Below, one piece after another: positions 38,772 to 46,811 of a DNA stretch of 51,197 nucleotides. Position 1 is the stretch's first letter; the number at the start of each line of letters is the position of its first letter. Origin of the DNA: Patescibacteria group bacterium (GTDB lineage: Bacteria; Patescibacteriota; JABMPQ01; JAHIRA01); the NCBI GenBank assembly GCA_018818205.1, contig JAHISJ010000007.1, positions 1-51,197 on the forward strand, in the 5' to 3' direction. Both the position numbers and the translations under genes were made by a program. Under the pieces are notes generated by a model. That model was not told the origin of the DNA. It ran no database searches and saw nothing but the letters and a program-made list of their open reading frames with translations.

Positions 38772-39537
38772 GCTTTTTCTAGAGATAGGGGAAAGAGCGG
38801 TACGAGAGGCGGGGAGTATTCTTATTAAGCGCTATGGAAAGGAAGTTTCAGTCAAAACAAAAAAAGATGGTACACAAGTATCCAAACTAGATATTCTTTC
38901 TGAGCAGAGTATTATTCGGACACTTACAGAAAGCGATATGGGTTTTTCTATTAGAGGAGAGGAGACTAATGCAATCCATAGCGGCAGTGATTATACCTGG
39001 ATTATTGATCCACTTTCAAACACCAAAGGATATTTACAAAAAAATGGTGACTTTGCAATTAGCCTAGCACTTCTTGATAAAACAGGAGTGTTTTTAGGGT
39101 TTGTGTTTGATCCGATGCATGATGATTTGTATATCGCTCAACGAAATTCCGGATCATTTTTAAATAAGGAGAAAATTCAGACAGTAAAAAAACGGCAAAA
39201 AAATCCATCAGTTTTCATTAACCGTTGGTGTAAAGAGTCATTTCCTGATATGATGAAATTAACAAGCGACGTGACTGTTTTAAGCGATTCGATAGCACTT
39301 GCAATGTGTAGAAATAGTACTTCCAATAAGCCGCACACTCTTGTGCTTTATAGCGATGTATTTAGTACAGCAGCAGCTTCACTTTTCTTAAAAGAGACAG
39401 GGTGCGTTTGCACTGATATGCAGGGCAACGAACTCGATTTTAATGGTATGTCTTCAAAAAAGGAGTATGGCATTATCTGTTCTGCTGACAAAATGTTTCA
39501 TGCGCATATTATGAAAACAATAACCAACTTTTTATGA
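38764..39537 (+). CDS. Inositol monophosphatase-fold paralogue with degraded metal motifs
   Basis: IRGEETN kept, but WIIDPLSNTKGY in place of DPLDGT and DVFSTAAASLFLKETG in place of WDxAA. Confidence 0.75.
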   Translation: MNELFLEIGERAVREAGSILIKRYGKEVSVKTKKDGTQVSKLDILSEQSIIRTLTESDMGFSIRGEETNAIHSGSDYTWIIDPLSNTKGYLQKNGDFAISLALLDKTGVFLGFVFDPMHDDLYIAQRNSGSFLNKEKIQTVKKRQKNPSVFINRWCKESFPDMMKLTSDVTVLSDSIALAMCRNSTSNKPHTLVLYSDVFSTAAASLFLKETGCVCTDMQGNELDFNGMSSKKEYGIICSADKMFHAHIMKTITNFL

Positions 39538-40199
39538 TCACAAATCAAAAGAACATTATATTTGATCTCGATGGCGTGGTTATTGATAGCAATCCGTCGT
39601 GGACAAGAGGGGTTGAGCAATTTACTCAGGAGCTTGGCGTACCAAAGGGGATACCTTTTGAACTCAGAAAAAAAATGCATGGTATGCGCGTGTTTGAGGC
39701 AGTAACATTGTTAAAAGCGAAATTTGGTTTTAAGCCTAAAGTTGATGATCTTATGGATAGAATAGATGCGATTATGCGAAACCTGCACGCAGAAAAGACT
39801 ACACTGTTTCCCGGTACCAGAGATCTTCTCTCTGAACTTGAAGCAAACCATTTTACCACGGCTCTAGCAACAAGTTCGACTCGGTCACTTACAGAATACG
39901 TACTTTCAAGGTTCAATCTAAAGCCGTATTTTGATTATGTAACAACGGGAGAAGATGTACTCAAAAGCAAACCAGACCCAGAAATCTTTTTGCTAACTGC
40001 TGCGCATATGCAAAAAGACCCAAAAGACTGTATTGTTGTTGAAGATTCGCTTTTAGGCTTGCAGGCCGCAAAAGATGCTGGTATGGACGTTATTGCGGTT
40101 TCGAATAATGGAGATTTTGATCCTGAGGAAATTACACAGATTAAGCCGACTCATGTGGTTAAGGATCTTAGTGATATTGATTTGGGGATGCTTGGGTAG
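39534..40199 (+). CDS. HAD-superfamily hydrolase (beta-phosphoglucomutase-like)
   Basis: IIFDLDGVVIDSNPSW, LATSSTRSLTEYVL, KSKPDPEIF, CIVVEDSLLGLQAAKDAGM. Confidence 0.9.
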   Translation: MITNQKNIIFDLDGVVIDSNPSWTRGVEQFTQELGVPKGIPFELRKKMHGMRVFEAVTLLKAKFGFKPKVDDLMDRIDAIMRNLHAEKTTLFPGTRDLLSELEANHFTTALATSSTRSLTEYVLSRFNLKPYFDYVTTGEDVLKSKPDPEIFLLTAAHMQKDPKDCIVVEDSLLGLQAAKDAGMDVIAVSNNGDFDPEEITQIKPTHVVKDLSDIDLGMLG

Positions 40200-40221
40200 G
40201 ACGGTAAAAAACATTTTATTC

Positions 40222-40250
40222 AAAAAAACTGCTGAGATGAGCAGTTTTTT
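40222..40250 (+). terminator. Terminator after HAD gene
   Basis: AAAAACTGCT gagatg AGCAGTTTTTT. Confidence 0.7.
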
Positions 40251-40271
40251 GATTTGTGACTTGTTTGGTCA

Positions 40272-40370
40272 AAATGAATACTCGAGCAACTTCTTTTCAA
40301 ACAGTACACTTCGTTCTGATTTTTAAGAAAAAATAGCCTGTTTGAAAAGAAGTTGCTCGAGTATTCATTT
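40272..40370. repeat. Perfect 33-bp inverted repeat with 33-nt spacer
   Basis: AAATGAATACTCGAGCAACTTCTTTTCAAACAG (40272-40304) and its exact reverse complement (40338-40370). Confidence 0.95.
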
Positions 40371-40418
40371 CTAGGTTTGAAAGTGATGCTGCTATTTCTA
40401 TCACTTTGTGGGAAATGG

Positions 40419-41393
40419 CTACCGCAGTCCGCACGCTTTTCTTATCTCTCGCATATTCTTTTCGGCAATACGTCTAGCTTCTGTTGTACCCTTTTCTAAA
40501 ATGTCATCAACCTTTTTTGGGTTTTCTAGAAGTTCCGCGCGTTTTTCTCTAAATGGCGCAAAGTAGTCTGCGATGTCTTTTGCGAGCGTTTCTTTCAGAT
40601 CGGAGTATTTGAGATCACCTTTATTATGTGCATCTTGGAACTCAGCAAACGTAGATGGTTTTGAAAATTCGGCAAGAAGGGTAAAAAGGTTTGCGACGCC
40701 GGGACTTTTTGTCTGAGTATTATCTCCAGTGTCAGTCACTGCCCGTTTAATTTTATGTTTAATTTCTTCTGGTGTATCTGAGAGTGCAATGCCATCATCG
40801 CCTGTTTTGCTCATTTTTTGGTCAGGATGTTTAAGTGACATAATACGTTTACCTTGTGAGAGAATCGGTTTTGGGTAGGGGAATAAATCGGCAAACGTTG
40901 TATTAAACTTTTTTGCAATCTGACGGGTGAGCTCAATATGAGGAACCTGGTCTTCACCAACCGGGACTTCTTCAGCTTTGTAAAGAAGGATGTCTGCAGC
41001 CATGAGGACGGGGTAAGAAAAGAGACCAAGATTTACAAAGTCCGGGTGCTTTTCCACTTTTTCTTTGAACGTGGGGACCCGCTCGAGCCATGAAACCGGC
41101 GTTATGGAGCCCAAAATCCATGCAAGCTCAACGTGCTCTGGAACATGTGATTGTACAAAAATAATACACTTGTCTGGGTCGAGTCCTGCGGCAAGGTAGT
41201 CTATAACGACTTCTCTAATTTCTTCTTGGCGTTTGGATGGGTCGTAAGGAGTGGTCATGCCATGAAGATCCACAACGGAGTAAATGGCATGATGCGTCTC
41301 TTGCATCAAAACCCAGTTTTTAATGGCACCAAGGTAGTTGCCAAGATGAATTCTTCCTGAAGGTCTGAGGCCTGAAAAGAGTGTTTTTTCCAT
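40419..41393 (-). CDS. trpS: Tryptophanyl-tRNA synthetase
   Basis: FSGLRPSGRIHLGNYLGA, VGEDQVPHIELTRQIA, KMSKTGDD. Confidence 0.96.
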   Translation of the reverse strand: MEKTLFSGLRPSGRIHLGNYLGAIKNWVLMQETHHAIYSVVDLHGMTTPYDPSKRQEEIREVVIDYLAAGLDPDKCIIFVQSHVPEHVELAWILGSITPVSWLERVPTFKEKVEKHPDFVNLGLFSYPVLMAADILLYKAEEVPVGEDQVPHIELTRQIAKKFNTTFADLFPYPKPILSQGKRIMSLKHPDQKMSKTGDDGIALSDTPEEIKHKIKRAVTDTGDNTQTKSPGVANLFTLLAEFSKPSTFAEFQDAHNKGDLKYSDLKETLAKDIADYFAPFREKRAELLENPKKVDDILEKGTTEARRIAEKNMREIRKACGLR

Positions 41394-41463
41394 GATATGT
41401 GTGATTATTATTGTGCATGTATTGTAACATTTTGTGTTGATTTACGACAATAAAACGTTCCCG

Positions 41464-41489
41464 TAGGGGTGGCCTTTATGGCCACCCTG
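41464..41489. repeat. REP-like GGGTGGCC-TTTAT-GGCCACCC hairpin
   Basis: Same CGTAGGGGTGGC..TATG(G)CCACCC core as the terminator after rpoC. Confidence 0.45.
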
Positions 41490-41524
41490 AAATTGCATTT
41501 CCATATCAACCCGTTTTTTATAAT

Positions 41525-41580
41525 AAAAAAAATCCTCCAACACGTGCAAGAGACAGTCGTGATCTCTCGTGTGGGAGGAA
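41525..41580 (-). terminator. Terminator of Cys-rich lipoprotein gene
   Basis: TCCTCCaACACG ... CGTGTgGGAGGA with minus-strand T run. Confidence 0.65.
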
Positions 41581-41602
41581 TATAATATAGTTTTTCGAAT
41601 AA

Positions 41603-43870
41603 TTATTTCTCGTGGAACCAGGTGGAAGCACCTGCTCTGCGAGGAATTTTTTCCATTTTCAGACTCACTTTGTAGTGAGCAATGGTTGGAATCCAACCTG
41701 ACGAATTTTGCTTCACCATGTAGATGAACAATTTGTCACGTTCAATTGTGGTGTCAACTTTGACCCAAGTTTTCTCTTTGAACTGGACGTGTGTTACGGC
41801 GAACCGTTTGGTTCCGCCATCACTCTCAATCCGCGCCCATGAGAATGTGGGGTCAACGCCTTCAACATAGATATAGCGATCGTTTCCAGCAACTTTGAGT
41901 ACGACGATGTACTTATCTGTCGGTAGGAACTCCTTGTAACAAACAGTATCAATCATCTTGCCGGTGCAGGTTTGCACGGTGCAACGTCCAGACTTACAAG
42001 TCTCGCTTGTCTTGCAATCGGCGTTGGTTTTGCAACCGGCCACGCATTTGGTTGCTGTGCAAATGTAATGAACTCCAAGTGGTTTGCAAATGGTATCGTT
42101 TGAGCACGCAAAGGCCGTGCAACGACCTGACATGCACATTTGTCCGGAGCACGCAGCGTTTGTGGTGCAGCCGGCCACGCACTTGCTTGAAGTGCAAATG
42201 TAATGAGCGCCAAGTTGTTTGCAAATGGTATCGTTTGAGCACACTTGGGCTGTGCAACGACCAGAAACACAAATTTGTCCGGAGCACGCAGCGTTTGTTA
42301 TGCACCCAGCAATACACTTGGCACTTGTACAGATGTACTGCGCACCAAAGATTTTACAATCGGTGTCTTTTGAGCAGATCTTTGCTTTGCAGCGGCCGCT
42401 TTGACACGTTTCGCCAGCTTTGCAAGAAGCATTGCTGATGCATCCCAGCACACATTTACCGCTTACACAGATGTAATTTGGTCCCTTTGCTTTGCAACTG
42501 GTGTCAAAAGTGCAGGGTTTTGATTCGGGAAGAAGCTCTGGCTGTGGTTCTGGACCGAGACCACCGTCATCGACAACTGGTTCCGGTTGTGGCTCAGGCC
42601 CAGGTTCCGGCCTGGGAGGTTCTGTGTAGATCGATTTGCAGTGCTTAGTAGCACTGTCACACAAGTAGCCGCCGACCAAACAGTCAGCGTGCGTTTTGCA
42701 ATTATTGACACACGCATTGAAATGCGGGTGGCAATATTCCGCTGCATAACAATCGGTGTGCATAGCACACATCAAAGCACAATTCTGTTTGGCGCAAGTG
42801 TATCCTGACGGACAGTCCGTCACAGTTTTACAAGATGGAATTTTAAGGCATTTGCCTTTTTTAATGTCGCAGTAGTATCCTTCAACACAATCAAATGGAT
42901 TAACGCATTCCGGTTTCTCGGAACACATACTGTTAAGGCAAACTAATTTTGAATCGTTGCACTCTGCATCATTGTTGCACAGACGCAGACATTTTGAATC
43001 ACGACAACCATAAGCACTCGGGCAGTCAGACAATGATTTACAGGTTGGTAGCGAAACACATTTTTCTTTAACACAATGAAATCCTGTTTTACACTCGAAT
43101 GAGTTAAAACATTCAATTTTGAAGCCGCACATCATATCCGCGCGGCAGATAAAGGGTTTTGTGCAATCACTGTTTAAAGCGCAAAGTTTCCAGCAATGCC
43201 CGTCACGGCAGCTGTAGCCCGGATCGCAATCCGTGGCATTGGTGCATGATTTCATTTCCGGCAAAACAATTTCAGGAACAACTTCGCCAACTTGTTCGGT
43301 CAGTTCAGTGGGCTCCACGTTTTCCGGCGGAGACTCCTCTGGATTTTCCGGCAAGTTTTCACCAGCGTCGCCTTCGGTGACTTCTGCTGGCTCGATGTTT
43401 TCAATGAGAGTTCGATCACCACCACCATCTTCTGGCGTGGTTTCTTTGATGATAACATCCTGGCACTTGCCATTCACACAAACCTGACCGCCAGTGCAGT
43501 CAGTGTTTGCGTTACAAGTATTGCTGTTGCCGGGAGGCAAGCACAAATTCTTTTGGCACGTGAAGTCTTTATCAATTTTTGCGCACTCGGTGTGCTGCTC
43601 ACAATTTTGTGCGATGTCGCAAAAGCCTTTGTAGCAAAATCCTTCCTTGGCACCCAAATGGGCGCAGTCAGAGGATTTTGTACATTTTTTGGTGCAATAT
43701 TTCTTATTCGCCTTGTGGGCGACTTGGATACAAACATTCGGCGCATCACAATCTTCTTTCGATTCGCATTCCTGCAAGTTTTTTCCGCAGCTGGGCAGAA
43801 TAATGATAGCAAAAAATAAGGACAACAATAATGATAGAATTGTTTGGGTCTTGTGGTGTTTATACCACAT
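41603..43870 (-). CDS. Large cysteine-rich (Dickkopf/EGF-like repeat) lipoprotein
   Basis: Start MWYKHHKT with GGAGGA Shine-Dalgarno; lipobox ILPSC; many CxxxxDC...C...C modules; unique C-terminal domain. Confidence 0.75.
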   Translation of the reverse strand: MWYKHHKTQTILSLLLSLFFAIIILPSCGKNLQECESKEDCDAPNVCIQVAHKANKKYCTKKCTKSSDCAHLGAKEGFCYKGFCDIAQNCEQHTECAKIDKDFTCQKNLCLPPGNSNTCNANTDCTGGQVCVNGKCQDVIIKETTPEDGGGDRTLIENIEPAEVTEGDAGENLPENPEESPPENVEPTELTEQVGEVVPEIVLPEMKSCTNATDCDPGYSCRDGHCWKLCALNSDCTKPFICRADMMCGFKIECFNSFECKTGFHCVKEKCVSLPTCKSLSDCPSAYGCRDSKCLRLCNNDAECNDSKLVCLNSMCSEKPECVNPFDCVEGYYCDIKKGKCLKIPSCKTVTDCPSGYTCAKQNCALMCAMHTDCYAAEYCHPHFNACVNNCKTHADCLVGGYLCDSATKHCKSIYTEPPRPEPGPEPQPEPVVDDGGLGPEPQPELLPESKPCTFDTSCKAKGPNYICVSGKCVLGCISNASCKAGETCQSGRCKAKICSKDTDCKIFGAQYICTSAKCIAGCITNAACSGQICVSGRCTAQVCSNDTICKQLGAHYICTSSKCVAGCTTNAACSGQMCMSGRCTAFACSNDTICKPLGVHYICTATKCVAGCKTNADCKTSETCKSGRCTVQTCTGKMIDTVCYKEFLPTDKYIVVLKVAGNDRYIYVEGVDPTFSWARIESDGGTKRFAVTHVQFKEKTWVKVDTTIERDKLFIYMVKQNSSGWIPTIAHYKVSLKMEKIPRRAGASTWFHEK
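42000..42440 (-). repeat. Intragenic 135-bp (45-codon) tandem repeats
   Basis: TTGTCCGGAGCACGCAGCGTTTGT recurs at 42140 and 42275; protein unit CSxDTxCKxxGxxYICTSxKCxAGCxTNAACSGQxCxSGRCTAxx. Confidence 0.8.
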
Positions 43871-44027
43871 AGTTTCCTCCTGCATGGTGAAAAAGTACGA
43901 GATCCCCACGAGGAGCGCGAGGATTGTACACGTTACCCTAGAAAAAAGTAACGTTTAAGCAAAAAAATGTTTTTTTAAGCCTGAAACAATACTTTTTTAC
44001 AAAGGTACGAAAAACGGATAGCCTGTT

Positions 44028-44056
44028 ATAATAAAACGGGAAGTGTAATTTGTCAA
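44028..44056 (-). promoter_or_regulatory. Promoter of Cys-rich lipoprotein gene
   Basis: Minus strand TTGACA-N17-TATTAT. Confidence 0.6.
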
Positions 44057-44163
44057 CATAGTTTTTGAAAAAACCTTATTTTAAGCGATTCATCGAAGTA
44101 TCCATTGAATTCCACCATTGCATACTCTAGAATTCTTCCCATATAACCGCTATACTATAGCAT

Positions 44164-44955
44164 ATGAAAAACCATTCAAAAACAATGTATTTAACCATTT
44201 TTTCTTTTGTAGTAGGAATCGTGAGTGTATTGTTTTTTCCGCTTAAAGCTCAAGCGGCAGAGTATCCAAAACCTGAGGGGTATGTAAATGATTATGCACA
44301 CATGCTCTCTCCTGAAGCAAAAACAGGTCTTGAAGAAAAGCTCGACACGCTTGAAAAAGATACCGGAGCTGAACTTACAGTTGTTACCATTGATACATTA
44401 AACGGTGAGCCTATAGAAAACTACGCTGAAGGGTTGTTCCAGGAATGGGGCATTGGTAAAGAGGGCGAGGATAATGGCGTACTCTTTATTATGGCGATTG
44501 ATGAAAAGAAAATGCGTATTGAGGTAGGGTATGGCTTTGAGGGAGCGCTAACCGATGCAGAAACTAAACTTATTTTAGAAAAGGACGTAAAGCCTTACTT
44601 TAAGGAAGGCGACTATCAAAAGGGAATTGAGGAGGGAGTAAACAGAATAGGGGGACGAATAAAAGATGAAGTGCCAGCATATTCTGAAGAAGAAGTTACC
44701 AATTCACCTATAGCATTTTTTGATATAGTGTGGTGGCTATGGCGGACATTTGGGTCAATAGTTGTGGTGATAATCATTGTGATACTAATAAGTAGAAAAA
44801 AAGGGGGAGGAGTAGGAGGCGCTGCAGCAGGAATGTTTCTTGGTGGTCTTGGAGGAGGTAGAGGTAGATTTGGGGGAGGTAGCGGCGGCGGAAGTAGTTT
44901 TGGTGGTTTTGGGGGAGGATCGTCGGGAGGCGGTGGGTCGAGTTCGGATTGGTAA
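44164..44955 (+). CDS. TPM-domain protein (YgcG-like) with Gly-rich C-terminus
   Basis: VNDYAHMLSPEAKTGLEEKLDTLEKDTGAELTVVTIDTLNG...WGIGKEGEDNGVLFIMAIDEKKMRIEVGYGFEGALTD; TM; G/S-rich tail. Confidence 0.92.
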   Translation: MKNHSKTMYLTIFSFVVGIVSVLFFPLKAQAAEYPKPEGYVNDYAHMLSPEAKTGLEEKLDTLEKDTGAELTVVTIDTLNGEPIENYAEGLFQEWGIGKEGEDNGVLFIMAIDEKKMRIEVGYGFEGALTDAETKLILEKDVKPYFKEGDYQKGIEEGVNRIGGRIKDEVPAYSEEEVTNSPIAFFDIVWWLWRTFGSIVVVIIIVILISRKKGGGVGGAAAGMFLGGLGGGRGRFGGGSGGGSSFGGFGGGSSGGGGSSSDW

Positions 44956-44963
44956 ATATGCAA

Positions 44964-45000
44964 AAAGTAGAGGCGTAAAATCTTACGCCTCTACTTTATT
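44964..45000 (+). terminator. Terminator after TPM gene
   Basis: Perfect 15-bp arms AAAGTAGAGGCGTAA / TTACGCCTCTACTTT. Confidence 0.75.
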
Positions 45001-45006
45001 TTGCAC

Positions 45007-45037
45007 AAAAAAGGTGGCATGTATGCCACCTTTTTTT
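45007..45037. terminator. Bidirectional terminator between convergent TPM and RNase J genes
   Basis: AAAAAAGGTGGCATGTATGCCACCTTTTTTT. Confidence 0.75.
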
Positions 45038-45039
45038 AC

Positions 45040-46719
45040 TTACACATCAATAATCACCGGAAGCACCATTGGCCGTTTCTCTGTCTTTTGAAACAGAAAC
45101 TGACCAATGCCATCACGAATCTTTTTCTTGAGATACGTTTCATTTGCAGCCATTTTGGGGTCTTTGTCGATTAAGATCTTTTTGACCTTGCTTCTAGTCT
45201 CCTCAATGAGTTTCTTGTTCTCTTTGAGGTAGACAAACCCACGTGAAATGATGTCAGGATTGCCAATCAGCTTACCGGTTTTTACTTCAATGGACGCAAT
45301 AACCACGAGCATGCCGTCATTTGCCATGTGTTGCCTGTCTCTCAGAACGATGTTTGTAGCATCAGCCTCACCAAGTCCATCTACAAAAACATATGACGCA
45401 GGAACGTGTTTTTTTAGTAGTTGTCCCTCACCGTTTTTGTACTCCATGATCTGTCCGTTGTTTGCAACAAAACAGTTCTTTTTAGGAATACCCACACTTT
45501 CTGCAATATTTGCGTGAAGCTGCAAGAAATAGCGGTTACCGTGGATCGGGATGAAGTACTTAGGTTTAGTCAACTGAAGCATCATTTTTAAATCTTCAAT
45601 GTGCCCATGACCACCGGTATGCACGTCCATCAATTTATAATGGACAATGTGCGCTCCCTCACGTGAGAGTGAGTCCTTAAGTCGTTGGACGGTAGCCTCG
45701 TTTCCTGGGATAACGGAGGAGGAAAAGATAACCGTATCATTTTTCTCAATTGCTAAGAACCGGTGTTCCTTGTTTGCAATACGCATCAATACAGCGTTGT
45801 CTTCACCTTGCGCACCCGTGCACATAATAATCACTTTCTTTGGATCCATAGAGAGCGATTCTTTGACATCAATAATGAGTCCCTTTGGCACCTTTAAGTA
45901 TCCCAGTTCTTGGGCAATTGCCGCGGTTGTTTTCATGCTATAGCCCTCAATAACGATCTTTCGCTTATACTTTGAGGCGATATTGATTGTCTGCTGAATA
46001 CGTGAGATAAGTGTGGAGAATGTTCCTATAATCACTCTTCCCGGTGCTTGCGCGATAATTCTGTCTAACGTCTCAGCAATCGTTTTTTCTGAAATAGAGT
46101 AGCCAGGCACTTCTGCGTTTGTACTGTCAGAAAAAAGGGCAAGTATGCCTTGCGCACCAAGTCTCGCTATTTTTCCGACTTCGACCGGTTTTTCGTTAAC
46201 CGGGGAGTGGTCAAACTTAAAGTCACCAGTGTGAAGGAGTGTTCCTTCTGGGGTGTGAATAGCGACACCAACACCATCAGGGATGTTGTGGTTTACTCTA
46301 AAAAATTCAATTTTAAAGATACCAAGCTTAATTTTATCGTCAGGGTCGATTGTGTAGCAGTTAAGTTTTTCCTTAACATTCTTGTAATCAAGCTGACGCT
46401 TTTCAATAATCGCACGGGTAAGCTTTGTCGCAAACAGTGTGGGGTTCCCGAGCTTAGGAATAAGATGAGGGATTCCACCGACATGATCAAGGTGACCGTG
46501 GGTTATAATAACACCGCGGATGTTTTGTTCACGTCCTTTTAAATAGCCAATGTTAGGAATTATATAGTCGATTCCATGCATTTCTTCTTCGGGGAACTGA
46601 AGCCCCATGTCAATTATGATAATATCATGATCATATTCAATGACCATCATATTACGTCCGACTTCTTCGAAACCTGAAATAGGAATCACACGAAGTCGCG
46701 ATTCATTCTTTTTTATCAT
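45040..46719 (-). CDS. rnj: Ribonuclease J
   Basis: Metallo-beta-lactamase ITHGHLDHVGGIPHL, LLHTGDFKFDHSP, LFSDSTNAEVPGYS, beta-CASP and C-terminal domain. Confidence 0.95.
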   Translation of the reverse strand: MIKKNESRLRVIPISGFEEVGRNMMVIEYDHDIIIIDMGLQFPEEEMHGIDYIIPNIGYLKGREQNIRGVIITHGHLDHVGGIPHLIPKLGNPTLFATKLTRAIIEKRQLDYKNVKEKLNCYTIDPDDKIKLGIFKIEFFRVNHNIPDGVGVAIHTPEGTLLHTGDFKFDHSPVNEKPVEVGKIARLGAQGILALFSDSTNAEVPGYSISEKTIAETLDRIIAQAPGRVIIGTFSTLISRIQQTINIASKYKRKIVIEGYSMKTTAAIAQELGYLKVPKGLIIDVKESLSMDPKKVIIMCTGAQGEDNAVLMRIANKEHRFLAIEKNDTVIFSSSVIPGNEATVQRLKDSLSREGAHIVHYKLMDVHTGGHGHIEDLKMMLQLTKPKYFIPIHGNRYFLQLHANIAESVGIPKKNCFVANNGQIMEYKNGEGQLLKKHVPASYVFVDGLGEADATNIVLRDRQHMANDGMLVVIASIEVKTGKLIGNPDIISRGFVYLKENKKLIEETRSKVKKILIDKDPKMAANETYLKKKIRDGIGQFLFQKTEKRPMVLPVIIDV

Positions 46720-46811
46720 TCTTTTTTAATTTGTTCTCTTTACTAGTTAGAGTTATATTAATTAGTTAGATGGTTTACAAGGAGAAAATCTCCTAGTTAC
46801 ATTTAAAGTTA

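Noticed and set aside
42007-42438. Plus-strand Cys/Arg-rich ORFs within the Cys-rich lipoprotein
   Set aside because: Shadow frames of the tandem repeats; the minus-strand frame has lipobox, Shine-Dalgarno, promoter and terminator.
42000-42440. Tandem repeats considered as CRISPR
   Set aside because: Period is 135 bp, in frame and fully coding with no distinct spacers.
44616-44963. Minus-strand proline-rich ORF
   Set aside because: Antisense of the Gly-rich tail of the TPM protein.
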